NCBI RefSeq assembly: GCF_001421325.1
Contig: NZ_LMJY01000007.1
Location: 1 to 64,000, forward strand
DNA: 64,000 bases
Reading direction: 5' to 3'
DNA from: Novosphingobium sp. Leaf2
GTDB lineage: Bacteria > Pseudomonadota > Alphaproteobacteria > Sphingomonadales > Sphingomonadaceae
Below the pieces are notes generated by a model, which was given only the letters and a program-made list of their open reading frames with translations, was not told the DNA's origin and did no database searches. Below are positions 46,216-54,795 of the stretch, in pieces (position 1 is the first letter of the stretch; every line of letters begins with the position of its first letter). The translations under genes were made by a program, and so were the position numbers.

Positions 46216-47462
46216 GCCTGCCCGTAATCGCGACCTGGGGCATTGCTGCGCTGTCGACCGCCGGGGTGATCGGCCGGCCGATGCGCTGGCCTGAATGGAT
46301 ATGGGCGGTGGCCGGTGCGGTGCTGCTCGTCGTGCTGGGGCTGATGCCGCTTCCCGCCGCCGGCTCTGCGATTGGCAAGGGGCTGGACGTCTATCTGTTC
46401 CTCACCGGCATGATGCTGCTGAGCGAAACCGCGCGTACCCACGGGGTGTTCGACTGGCTGGCAGCGGCGGCAGTCAACCACGCCGGGGGATCGCGCGCGC
46501 GGCTGTTCCTGCTGATCTACGGCACCGGCGTGATCGTGACGACGTTCATGTCCAACGATGCCACCGCCGTGGTGCTGACCCCGGCGGTGTTCGCCGCCGC
46601 CAGCAAGGCCAGGGCCGATCCGCTGCCGCTGCTGTTCGCCTGTGCGCTGATTGCCAATGCCGCCAGCTTCGTACTGCCGATCTCCAATCCGGCCAATCTG
46701 GTGCTGTATGGCGGCCACATGCCACCGCTGGGCGTATGGCTGGCATCTTTCGCGCTGCCGTCCATCGCGTCCATCGCGGTGACGTTCGCGGTGTTGCGCT
46801 GGCTGGAGCGCAAGCGTCTCTCAGGTAATTGCGCGTGCGATGTCGAAACCCCGGTATTGACCACCGGCGGCAAAGTGGCATGCGCCGGCATCGGGCTGAC
46901 CGCGTTGTTGCTGCTCACCATGTCGGCGCTGGACCGCCAGCTTGGCCTGCCCACCGCACTGGCCGGCATCGCTACTGCGCTGGGCGTATCCGCGCTTACG
47001 CGAAAGTCACCGGTCGATCTGGTGCGCAGCATCTCGTGGGGGGTGCTGCCGCTGGTGGCGGGCCTTTTCGTACTGGTAGAGTCCCTGGACCGCACCGGCG
47101 TGATCCGTATGGTTGCTGATGCCCTTCGCACGATCTCGGCCCAGCCGGCCACCGGTGGCACTGTCGCCGCCACGATCCTGGCGTTCGGCTCCAACCTGAT
47201 GAACAACCTGCCCGCCGGGCTGGTCGCCAGCAGCGCGGTGGCGCAGGCGCATCCACCGCGTCTGGTAGTGGACATGCTGCTGATCGGCGTGGACCTTGGC
47301 CCCAACCTGTCGGTCACCGGTTCGCTGGCGACGATCCTGTGGCTTCAGGCCATCCGGCGGGAGGGCGAGGATGTGAGCTTCCTGGCGTTCCTTAAGATTG
47401 GCGCGGTGGCGATGCCGCTTGCCCTGGCTGCGGCGTTCGGCGCGCGGCTGCTGATCGGGTAA
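46212..47462 (+). CDS. ArsB/ion-transporter superfamily permease
   Basis: A 416-residue membrane protein starting with GTG that overlaps the phosphoesterase stop (GTGA). Motifs typical of the ArsB branch of the ion transporter superfamily are TTFMSNDATAVVLTPAV, LPISNPANLVLYG and GSNLMNNLPAGLVASS, and the second half repeats the topology (VDLGPNLSVTGSLATILW). ArsB members extrude arsenite or antimonite, and some relatives carry other anions. No arsR, arsC or arsH gene is nearby, so arsenite specificity is uncertain. Confidence 0.83.
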   Translation: MSLPVIATWGIAALSTAGVIGRPMRWPEWIWAVAGAVLLVVLGLMPLPAAGSAIGKGLDVYLFLTGMMLLSETARTHGVFDWLAAAAVNHAGGSRARLFLLIYGTGVIVTTFMSNDATAVVLTPAVFAAASKARADPLPLLFACALIANAASFVLPISNPANLVLYGGHMPPLGVWLASFALPSIASIAVTFAVLRWLERKRLSGNCACDVETPVLTTGGKVACAGIGLTALLLLTMSALDRQLGLPTALAGIATALGVSALTRKSPVDLVRSISWGVLPLVAGLFVLVESLDRTGVIRMVADALRTISAQPATGGTVAATILAFGSNLMNNLPAGLVASSAVAQAHPPRLVVDMLLIGVDLGPNLSVTGSLATILWLQAIRREGEDVSFLAFLKIGAVAMPLALAAAFGARLLIG

Positions 47463-47473
47463 GCGTCGCGCGC

Positions 47474-48349
47474 TTATTCCTCTCCGCTCAGGTCGCTGCG
47501 CATCTGGCCATGCGCCAGCACCGCGAACAGGCCGGTGCCCCCGATCAGGTTACCGATCAGCGCGGGGAGGGTGAAGCCCAGCCACGCATCGGCAAAGCTG
47601 ATCCGACCGCTGAGCCAAAGGAAGCTGGACTGCGACGATCCGGTCACGACATGCGCGAACCCGCCAAGTGCGATCGCATACGTCAGCAGAACGATCACCC
47701 CCAGCTGGTTGCCCTTGGCGTTAGGCAGCACCCAGGCCACCGCTGCCATGATGAAGCCGGCAGGAATGCCCATCGTCAGGGTTTTCGTCCAGGACTGCAT
47801 TTCCAGTTTGCTGAGAATATCGAGCGCGACCATTCGCTGTTCGTGGGTCACGATCACTTCGGTGGCCATCAACGCACTCACCAGCATTACGCCCACCAGA
47901 TTGCCGAGCAGGACGCAGGTCCACAAGCGTGACAGTCGCCCGAAATTGCGCCATGACGGCGCGCTGGCTACAGGCAGAACGGCGGTGACCGTGCTTTCGG
48001 TGAACAGTTGCAGCCGGCCCATGACGGCGATTACATAGCCCACCGGATAGCCCAAATAGTAGACCAGCGGAGCCCAATCGGTATCGGGCAGATGGCTGCG
48101 CAAGGAAAGCTCGCTCATCAGCGACAGCGACATCGCAAGGCCCGCCGCCAAGCCGGACAGCAGCAGCGCCAGCACCGGGCGCTCAAGCTCTTCCTCGCCC
48201 TGCAGGCGCACCACTTCGTGCACCACCTTGCTGGAGCCGGCCCGGCGCTCCTCTACGTCCTGCACTTCCTTGGCATCGAAATTCTCGTTCGGTCGTTCGC
48301 CTTCGCCGGTGTCGATGGCGTGCGGATTGCTATCGGTTTCGCGTTCCAT
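47474..48349 (-). CDS. Formate/nitrite transporter (FNT) family protein
   Basis: A 291-residue membrane protein of the FNT/YfdC type. After a charged N-terminus of about 60 residues (NENFDAKEVQDVEERRAGSS) there are six helices, with YLGYPVGYVIAVMGRLQLFTEST and GGFAHVVTGSSQSSFLWLSG forming the parts that line the pore. FNT channels carry monovalent anions such as formate, nitrite or hydrosulfide. This subgroup is not well characterised. The start was placed at ATG 48349, since the upstream 13 residues are not family-like. It is convergent with the ArsB-like gene with only 11 bp between them. Confidence 0.85.
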   Translation of the reverse strand: MERETDSNPHAIDTGEGERPNENFDAKEVQDVEERRAGSSKVVHEVVRLQGEEELERPVLALLLSGLAAGLAMSLSLMSELSLRSHLPDTDWAPLVYYLGYPVGYVIAVMGRLQLFTESTVTAVLPVASAPSWRNFGRLSRLWTCVLLGNLVGVMLVSALMATEVIVTHEQRMVALDILSKLEMQSWTKTLTMGIPAGFIMAAVAWVLPNAKGNQLGVIVLLTYAIALGGFAHVVTGSSQSSFLWLSGRISFADAWLGFTLPALIGNLIGGTGLFAVLAHGQMRSDLSGEE

Positions 48350-48471
48350 ACAGGTTGCAACGCGCATTGCGGCGATGCGCTGCGCCACGCTTAACCTTGC
48401 AGCGTGGCGTGGAACCTATGCGGACCGCGCGCGTCCGGTGATGGAGGCGTTGAGCAAGGATGCGGGATCAT

Positions 48472-48963
48472 ATGGCCGATAACGACGAGACGTGGATGCG
48501 CGAGGCGATAGCGGCGGCGCGGCAGAAAGGGACGAGCCCTGCCGACACACCCATCGCTGCCATCATCGTGCGCGATGGCAAAGCCCTGGCGGTCGCCGTC
48601 AACGAAACGCAGGAGAATTGCGACGCCACCGCCCATGCCGAGATGATGGCGTTCCGCCAAGCCGGTAAGGCGGCGGGCGACATGGATCTGCGCGGTGCGA
48701 CGCTGTACACCACGTTGCAGCCATGTGGCATGTGCACCATGGCATCGATCTGGGCCAAAGTGGGCCGCATCGTCTACGGCGCAGGGCGTGAAGACGTGCA
48801 CAAGATGTATTTCGAAGATCGCCACCTGGACACGATGGACTTCATCCACGATGCTTGGCGCGACGATCTGCGCATCGAAGGCGGTTGCCTTACGGACGAA
48901 TGCGCCGCGCTGTATTACGGTCCGGATGACGACGTGCCCAAGGAAGAACAGGGCAACGTCTGA
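48472..48963 (+). CDS. Nucleoside/nucleobase deaminase (CDA superfamily)
   Basis: A 163-residue zinc-dependent deaminase. The zinc site is read directly: HAEMM (His and catalytic Glu) and TTLQPCGMCTMAS (two Cys). It has the length of guanine deaminase (GuaD-like) or tRNA adenosine deaminase relatives. The C-terminal part (EDRHLDTMDFIHDAWRDDL) is unlike TadA, so a free nucleobase or nucleoside substrate is favoured. Start ATG 48472 has an AAGGA site 11 nt upstream. It stands alone, divergent from the FNT gene, and is convergent with an MFS gene. Confidence 0.87.
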   Translation: MADNDETWMREAIAAARQKGTSPADTPIAAIIVRDGKALAVAVNETQENCDATAHAEMMAFRQAGKAAGDMDLRGATLYTTLQPCGMCTMASIWAKVGRIVYGAGREDVHKMYFEDRHLDTMDFIHDAWRDDLRIEGGCLTDECAALYYGPDDDVPKEEQGNV

Positions 48964-48990
48964 GCGCTGAGATGCTTTAGGGCCGCCGGA

Positions 48991-50253
48991 TCAGTTTTCG
49001 TCGAGCCGGGGGTAGCGGCCCAGCAGCAGCAATCCGGCGGCAGCAAGCGGCAGGATGATCGCACAGGCGGTCAGCGCCGGTCCGAAGCTGTGTGTGCGGT
49101 CGTGGATCATGCCGAACATCAGCGGTGCGAAGCCCGATCCGATCGCAAAACAGGTGTAAAGCATCCCGTAAATCGCGGAATACGCCCTGAGACCGAAGTA
49201 GCGTGAGGTAAGATAGGCGATCACGTCGTATTCGATGCCGAGTGCAAATCCGATCAGGAACACCGCCACGCCTGCCATGACTGGCTCCACGTGCGCGGCG
49301 GACAGGATGATGTACGACGCCACCGGAATACTCAGGATCACGAACGCGACGGCTGGGGCCCAGAACCGGTCGAGCAGGGAGCCGCCGACCAGCCTCCCGA
49401 CGATGGCGGCAAGGCCGACCAGCGGGGTGAGGCTAAGAATGGTCGCGGGCGAGAGGCCCTTGTCGCTGAGGATGGATTCCAGGTTCGGCGGCGTACCCGC
49501 CAGGGCGAACGACAACGGCAACAGGATAACCAGCAGCAACCAGAAGCGCCATTGGCGCAGGACTTGCGCACGGGTGAAGCCTGATGCCGGCGCTGTCGGC
49601 AGTGTCGTATCCGCACGATTTACCGGGTCGCGAAAGGCAAGTACCGCGATGGGCATGGCAACGACCAGCGGCAATGCACCCAGTACGAGATAGCCCGCCC
49701 GCCAGCCGTAATCGCCGATCACCCATGCCATCAAAGGCTTGCACGCGATGCCGAACAGGCCGGTGCCCATCATCGCGATACCCAGCGCCAGCCCGCGGTG
49801 CCTATCGAACCAGCTGTTGACGGTGCGGGTAAAGGTAATCGGCAAGGTGCCGGTGCCGGCGACCGAGGCCACGCCCCACGTTATATAGAACTGCAGTAGC
49901 GAGCCGTTGAGCGTGGCAAGCGAGAGCAGCGTCAGCCCGAACAGTACCAGCGAGCCGATGGCGGTGCGGCGGGTGCCGATCTTCTCGCTCAGCACGCCGC
50001 ACAAGGGCGCACCGATGACAACGCCCAGCGTCGTGATCATCAGCCCAGCCATGATCTCGCCCAGCGACCATCCGAACGCCTTGACCAAGTGCGGCGCAAA
50101 AATGCCGAACGTATAGAACGGGATGGCCGCAAGACCGCAGCCGATGCCGATCACCGATGCCAGCAGCACCGGCCAGCCGCGCGTAAATTCGCTATCTTGG
50201 CTCGCCGCAGGGTCGCTCAAAGTGCCATCGCGTGCCTGCAAAGCGGTCTCCAT
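48991..50253 (-). CDS. MFS transporter (oxalate/formate antiporter-like)
   Basis: A 420-residue, 12-helix MFS protein with APLCGVLSEKIGTRRTAI (motif A region) and GTLPITFTRTVNSWFDRHRG, a feature of the monocarboxylate/oxalate-formate antiporter group (MCT/OFA). Such carriers move small organic or aromatic acids. ATG 50253 is used; an in-frame TTG at 50256 precedes it. The gene lies 106 bp after a DUF3598 gene on the same strand, so both may form a unit. Confidence 0.85.
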   Translation of the reverse strand: METALQARDGTLSDPAASQDSEFTRGWPVLLASVIGIGCGLAAIPFYTFGIFAPHLVKAFGWSLGEIMAGLMITTLGVVIGAPLCGVLSEKIGTRRTAIGSLVLFGLTLLSLATLNGSLLQFYITWGVASVAGTGTLPITFTRTVNSWFDRHRGLALGIAMMGTGLFGIACKPLMAWVIGDYGWRAGYLVLGALPLVVAMPIAVLAFRDPVNRADTTLPTAPASGFTRAQVLRQWRFWLLLVILLPLSFALAGTPPNLESILSDKGLSPATILSLTPLVGLAAIVGRLVGGSLLDRFWAPAVAFVILSIPVASYIILSAAHVEPVMAGVAVFLIGFALGIEYDVIAYLTSRYFGLRAYSAIYGMLYTCFAIGSGFAPLMFGMIHDRTHSFGPALTACAIILPLAAAGLLLLGRYPRLDEN

Positions 50254-50359
50254 CAAAATAGCGTCAGCTGCACCTTAAGGCCTTTGCGGGCCATCCTGCC
50301 CAGCAACGCGGCGCCTTCCATCCGCGCAGCGGATAGCATCGGCGCCCCGTGGTGCCCCA

Positions 50360-50884
50360 TCAATCCAGCGGCGGCCCGTCATTCGTCCAGTTGCGCCAGT
50401 CCGGCGTCTTGAACACTTCGTCGATCAGGGTGCGCTGGTAACATTGGCCATCGCGGAACCACTGCCAGGTACGGGCGCGGTGCGTGCGCTCGTCGTTATT
50501 CTGGATCATCTCGTACAGGTAGATCCCCGGCTCGTCCTTCCGGGTCCAGTTGAGGCAGGTGGAGCGGTTGAAGTCGTCAGGCTGCATCTGTGCGGCCCAG
50601 CCCTTGATAAGGTCGTTGTCCCACCAGATCCGGCCGTTCTTGTAAGTGGCAGGAAATTCGCGGATTTCGCTGCGACCGTCTTCCCAGAAATAGTAGTTGG
50701 TCTGGTGATAATGATCGATGCCGTCTTTGGTGTACAAGCGGCAGATCAGGCGTGAGCGGTGCTGATCGGTCAGCGCACCGGTCTTCGCATCGTAGTACCG
50801 ATACCACCCTTCCCAGACGCCTTCGTTGGCGACCAGCAGCGGCATCGCTTCGCGCACGCCCGGCTCGTTGGTCATTGTGCTCAT
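50360..50884 (-). CDS. DUF3598-like protein
   Basis: A 174-residue cytoplasmic protein starting at ATG 50884 after a GGAG ribosome site. The recognisable pattern is EGVWEGWYRYYD near the start, YHQTNYYFWEDGRSEIREFP, GRIWWDNDLIKGW and WTRKDEPGIYLYEMIQ. The pattern suggests a small beta-barrel (lipocalin-like) fold, often found in catabolic clusters for hydrophobic compounds in sphingomonads. No catalytic residues can be pointed out. It is divergent from the secreted esterase gene, and a neighbouring MFS gene on the same strand may be cotranscribed. Confidence 0.65.
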   Translation of the reverse strand: MSTMTNEPGVREAMPLLVANEGVWEGWYRYYDAKTGALTDQHRSRLICRLYTKDGIDHYHQTNYYFWEDGRSEIREFPATYKNGRIWWDNDLIKGWAAQMQPDDFNRSTCLNWTRKDEPGIYLYEMIQNNDERTHRARTWQWFRDGQCYQRTLIDEVFKTPDWRNWTNDGPPLD

Positions 50885-51097
50885 CTTCGCTCCTTCCGCA
50901 TGTTTGTCAAAGCCCGGCCACGCCCGCGCACGCTCTGCTTGTGCGCTTGTCATGCGGGATCGGCGTGCGGCTTGGCTGCTGCCGGCTGCAGCTTATCCGG
51001 TGGGCGAACATATGCCGTGACCGCGATTGGTGTTGGGGTGGCACGCGGCACCTTTGCGCCACCGCGTTTGGCGCCGGTTGCGCGAAAGGATATCTGC

Positions 51098-52315
51098 ATG
51101 CCGCATAATACCGCATTGGGATCGTTGTTGGCGGGAGGACTGGTTTTGGCGGGGATGGCGAACCCGGCCAGCGCGCAGATGGCGCCGCAGCCCCTCGATC
51201 CATCCACATGCGTTACCCCGCCGTTCTATTCAGGCCCCGCGCCGTACACCTCGGTCGAGCAACTTCCCGATCGACGCGTCACTTTTCGCCTGTGCGCGCC
51301 CGACGCACAAACGGTGGTGGTCACCAGCACCGACATTCCCAGTGTGATTCCGATGGGATTTCCCAAAGGCGCACCGCGCGGACTGGCGATGATACGTGAC
51401 AAGACGGGCCTGTGGAGCGTGACCACGCCGCAGCCGGTGCCGGCTGACACGTACCGTTTCGCATTCCAGGTGGACGGGGTAAAAACCGTGGACCCCGTAG
51501 GGAAGACGTTTTCCGAGGAGTTGAAGGGGATCAATTCCACCTTCGAAGTGAAGGGACCGCAAGGCGCGTTCCAGACCTGGGACGCGAATGTTCCGCACGG
51601 CGCGGTTGCCACGATCGTGTATTGGTCAAAGTCGTTAGGGGTGCAGCGGCGCGCGCATGTCTATACGCCGCCCGGCTATGGCAAGGGCTCGACGAAGTAT
51701 CCGGTGCTGTATCTAGTGCACGGCGCGGGTGACAGCGACGACAGCTGGACCAGCGTAGGCCATGCCAACCTGATCCTTGATAATCTGATCGCCGCAGGCA
51801 AGGCCATGCCGATGATCGTAGTCATGCCCGACGGGCATACGCTGCCGCGCGCGGGAGCAACGATGCTGAACAACACCGATTTCGGCGACGACCTGTTCGG
51901 GGACCTGATGCCTTATGTCGATGCCGCCTATCCCACCGATGCGCGGCCACAGGCGCGCGCGATGGCGGGGCTTTCGATGGGCGGATGGCACACGTTGAAT
52001 AACGGTCTTACCCATCCCGAGCTGTTCAGCTGGCTCGGCGTATTCTCGATGGGCCTGGCAACCGGCGACGGTCCGGGGCGCGTGGACCAGTATGTCAGCG
52101 CCAACGATGCGGCGCTCAAACGGTCGGCGCGCGATCTCAAACTGATGTACTTTGCGATGGGCAAAGATGATTTCCTGTATCCCACGGTTGCCCCCACGCG
52201 CGCTATGCTGGATCGCTACAAGATCCGATACACCTACAACGAAAGCGCAGGGGGACACGAATGGCCGAACTGGCGCCGCTATTTCGCGGATTTTGCCCCC
52301 CGCCTGTTCAAATGA
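51098..52315 (+). CDS. Secreted CE1-like esterase with N-terminal Ig/CBM48-like domain
   Basis: A 405-residue enzyme. After a signal peptide (LLAGGLVLAGMANPASA) comes a beta-sandwich (about residues 45-165; VTFRLCAPDAQTVVVTSTD, TYRFAFQVDG) as seen in front of many feruloyl and acetyl-xylan esterases. The esterase domain has YPVLYLVHGAGDSDDSW, the nucleophile serine in AGLSMGGWH and a C-terminal SAGGHEWPNW histidine. It probably removes ferulate or similar aromatic acyl groups from sugars outside the cytoplasm. ATG 51098 has an AAAGGA site; the frame is open upstream but that part looks noncoding. It is followed by a convergent GH3 beta-glucosidase. Confidence 0.87.
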   Translation: MPHNTALGSLLAGGLVLAGMANPASAQMAPQPLDPSTCVTPPFYSGPAPYTSVEQLPDRRVTFRLCAPDAQTVVVTSTDIPSVIPMGFPKGAPRGLAMIRDKTGLWSVTTPQPVPADTYRFAFQVDGVKTVDPVGKTFSEELKGINSTFEVKGPQGAFQTWDANVPHGAVATIVYWSKSLGVQRRAHVYTPPGYGKGSTKYPVLYLVHGAGDSDDSWTSVGHANLILDNLIAAGKAMPMIVVMPDGHTLPRAGATMLNNTDFGDDLFGDLMPYVDAAYPTDARPQARAMAGLSMGGWHTLNNGLTHPELFSWLGVFSMGLATGDGPGRVDQYVSANDAALKRSARDLKLMYFAMGKDDFLYPTVAPTRAMLDRYKIRYTYNESAGGHEWPNWRRYFADFAPRLFK

Positions 52316-52344
52316 TGCACGTGTTGCATTGATACAGGGTTAGC

Positions 52345-52376
52345 ACTGGTGCCGGCAAGCGATTGCCGGCGCCAGT
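52345..52376. terminator. Bidirectional hairpin between esterase and GH3 genes
   Basis: ACTGGTGCCGGCAA (52345-52358) and TTGCCGGCGCCAGT (52363-52376) form a 14-bp stem with one G-T wobble and a GCGA loop in the gap between two convergent genes. There is no long T run on either side, but strength and position support transcription termination in both directions. Confidence 0.7.
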
Positions 52377-52382
52377 ATCGGT

Positions 52383-54593
52383 TCAGTCCTTCCAGCTTCG
52401 CGCCTTGAGCGGCACCGTGATCGGGGTGTCGAGCGTTTCGGCATCGCGGCCCGTGGCCAGAACGTAATCGCCGCCCGGCATGATCCAGCTTCCCTCTTTC
52501 CAGTCAGCCAGCAGGCGCGGGTCGATCGTCATCGCCACAGTGCCCGACGCGCCCGGCGCAAGTTCAACCCGCCCGAATCCGACAAGGCGGCGCTTGGCCT
52601 CGCCCGCGCGGCTCACCAGATAAAGCTGCACCACTTCTGCACCGGCGCGCTGGCCGGTATTGCGCACGGCGACGCGGGCGGTCATGCCTTTCATCACCGG
52701 CCGCGCATGCGCGAATGTGGTGTAGCTCAGGCCGTAACCGAACGGAAACAGCGGCTTGGCGCCGCTACGGGCGAACCAGCGATAGCCCAGGTCGGACCCT
52801 TCGATGTTGTAATCCGCCGCAAGCTGGTCCTTGCCGTTCTTGGGGTTACCTCCGAAGTCCGGCTCCACCCAATCGCTGCCGTCAAGGCGCGGACGGGGCA
52901 GCTGGCTTTCGTCAGCGGGAAAGGACACCGGCAGGCGGCCGGACGGATTGGTTTGCCCGAACAGGACAGAGGCGATGGCCTCGCCGCCGCGCGCGCCCGG
53001 ATACCAGGCCTCGACCACGGCCTTCACTTTGCCCAGCCACGGCATCTTCACCGGACCGCCGGTCTCCAGCACGACGATGGTGTTGGGATTGGCCGCTGCC
53101 ACCGCCTCGATCAGCGCATCCTGACCGCGCGGGAGCGAGAGGTCGGGCACGTCGAGCCCCTCGGTCATCCATTGCGTCGCGAACACCACGGCCACTTCCG
53201 AACGCGCCGCCAGTTCGGCCGCATCCTTGATGTACTGCCCTTGGCGATACAGCACCGTCGCCTGGGGGGCCTGCGCCTTCATCGCCCCCATCGGGCTGGA
53301 GCGGTGGTAGGCCTCCGAAATGAAGGTGGCCCATATGCCCGAGCCTGCGACCGGCAGTTTGACTGCCGGCCCGCCTTTGCCCATGACTTGGCTTGAGCCT
53401 GCACCAGACAGTACGCCACCGTCCGCGTAGCCGCCGATCACGGCGATGGACTTGACCGCCGTGTTCAGCGGCAGCACGCCGCCGTCGTTCTTGAGCAGCA
53501 CGATGCCTTGTTTCGCCGTATCCTCGGCAATGGCGGCATGGGCATCCCAGTCGATCGGAGCGCCAGGTTGCGTGGGGTTCTTGTCCACGCCGGCGGCATA
53601 GATGGCGGTCAGCACGCGTGTGTTCATATCGTCAAGGCGTGTGCGCCAGACCGCATCGCCAGCCGCCTTCTCGGCCAGCTTGGACCCGAAGAATACCCCG
53701 GGATCCAGTTGCTCGCCGGACTGGTGGTCCAGCCCGCTGATGGCAGCGTCGATCGAGGGGACTGCCCCCCAGTCCGACATCACGAAGCCTTTGTAGCCCC
53801 ATTGCTGCTTCAGCACGGTGTTGAGCAACCAGTCGCTGGCGCACGCCTGCTGGCCTTCGATCCGGTTGTACGCGCACATGACCGAGCCGGGTTGGCCCTG
53901 CTCGATCCCCAGCTGAAACGCCAGCAGGTCGCTTTCATGGGCGGCGGCGCGGCTGATTTGCACATTCACGTATTTACGGGCGGTTTCCTGCCCGTTGAGT
54001 GCGAAGTGCTTGATCGTGGAGATAATGTGGTTGGACTGCACGCCCCGGATCGCCGCACCGGCAAGCACGCCGGACAGCAGCGGGTCTTCGGAAAAGTATT
54101 CGAACGTACGTCCGTTGCGCGGATCGCGGGCCAGGTTAACCCCGCCCGCCAGCAGAACGTTAAAGCCCTTGGCCCGCGCCTCCGCCCCGATCATGGCGCC
54201 GCCACGCTGCACCAGCGCCGGGTTCCAGCTGGCCGCCTGCGCTACGGCGGAGGGCAGGGCGGTGGACCAGTCTCCCCGCGCGCCGCCAACCCAGCTGACC
54301 CCGAGGCTTGCGTCCGTTTCGCGCAGGGCAGGAATGCCCAGGCGCGGGATGCCGGCAACGTAGCCGGCGCCGATGATCGCGTCCTTGGGAATATCCACCT
54401 TCGGTCCGCCACCCGGCAAGGGCATTATACCGTGAGTGATGACGACCTTTTCTTCCGCCTGCATCTGCCCCACCGTAGCCTTGGCGCGCGCTTGCGCGGC
54501 GGCGAGATCTATCGGCGCCGCATCGGGCGCGGCGAAGCCGGGCGTAGCTATGGCGAGCGACAAGGCGGTGCAGGCAAGCAGACGGGCGATCAC
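52383..54593 (-). CDS. Secreted GH3 beta-glucosidase
   Basis: A protein of about 736 residues with a signal peptide (IARLLACTALSLAIATPGFAA) and the GH3 three-part layout: TIM-barrel-like domain (FNVLLAGGVNLARDPRNGR, the KHFALNGQE substrate-binding region, nucleophile aspartate in FVMSDWGA), the alpha/beta sandwich with IAVIGGYADGG, and the fibronectin-III-like C-terminal domain (YGLSYTTFAHA, QRAGAEVVQLY). The start is GTG 54593 because a GGAG site precedes it and the signal peptide follows at once; an ATG at 54632 would add an odd basic-acidic tail. It probably hydrolyses beta-glucosides released with or by the neighbouring esterase. Confidence 0.9.
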   Translation of the reverse strand: MIARLLACTALSLAIATPGFAAPDAAPIDLAAAQARAKATVGQMQAEEKVVITHGIMPLPGGGPKVDIPKDAIIGAGYVAGIPRLGIPALRETDASLGVSWVGGARGDWSTALPSAVAQAASWNPALVQRGGAMIGAEARAKGFNVLLAGGVNLARDPRNGRTFEYFSEDPLLSGVLAGAAIRGVQSNHIISTIKHFALNGQETARKYVNVQISRAAAHESDLLAFQLGIEQGQPGSVMCAYNRIEGQQACASDWLLNTVLKQQWGYKGFVMSDWGAVPSIDAAISGLDHQSGEQLDPGVFFGSKLAEKAAGDAVWRTRLDDMNTRVLTAIYAAGVDKNPTQPGAPIDWDAHAAIAEDTAKQGIVLLKNDGGVLPLNTAVKSIAVIGGYADGGVLSGAGSSQVMGKGGPAVKLPVAGSGIWATFISEAYHRSSPMGAMKAQAPQATVLYRQGQYIKDAAELAARSEVAVVFATQWMTEGLDVPDLSLPRGQDALIEAVAAANPNTIVVLETGGPVKMPWLGKVKAVVEAWYPGARGGEAIASVLFGQTNPSGRLPVSFPADESQLPRPRLDGSDWVEPDFGGNPKNGKDQLAADYNIEGSDLGYRWFARSGAKPLFPFGYGLSYTTFAHARPVMKGMTARVAVRNTGQRAGAEVVQLYLVSRAGEAKRRLVGFGRVELAPGASGTVAMTIDPRLLADWKEGSWIMPGGDYVLATGRDAETLDTPITVPLKARSWKD

Positions 54594-54795
54594 GATATCA
54601 TTTCTCCGGTGCGGTTCGGGTTCGTGAAGCATGGGGGCCTGCCGTGCCGACACCACACGGCAGGCTTCGCCATCCGCCTGTCGGACAGATCGGCAAGCCT
54701 GCACAGTCATTGGGCGCGCGCTGCAACATTATGGCGATGGACGGCGGACTTCGACCGCGCCATGCTGCAGCGCAGCACAACATGCAGGTATAGAA

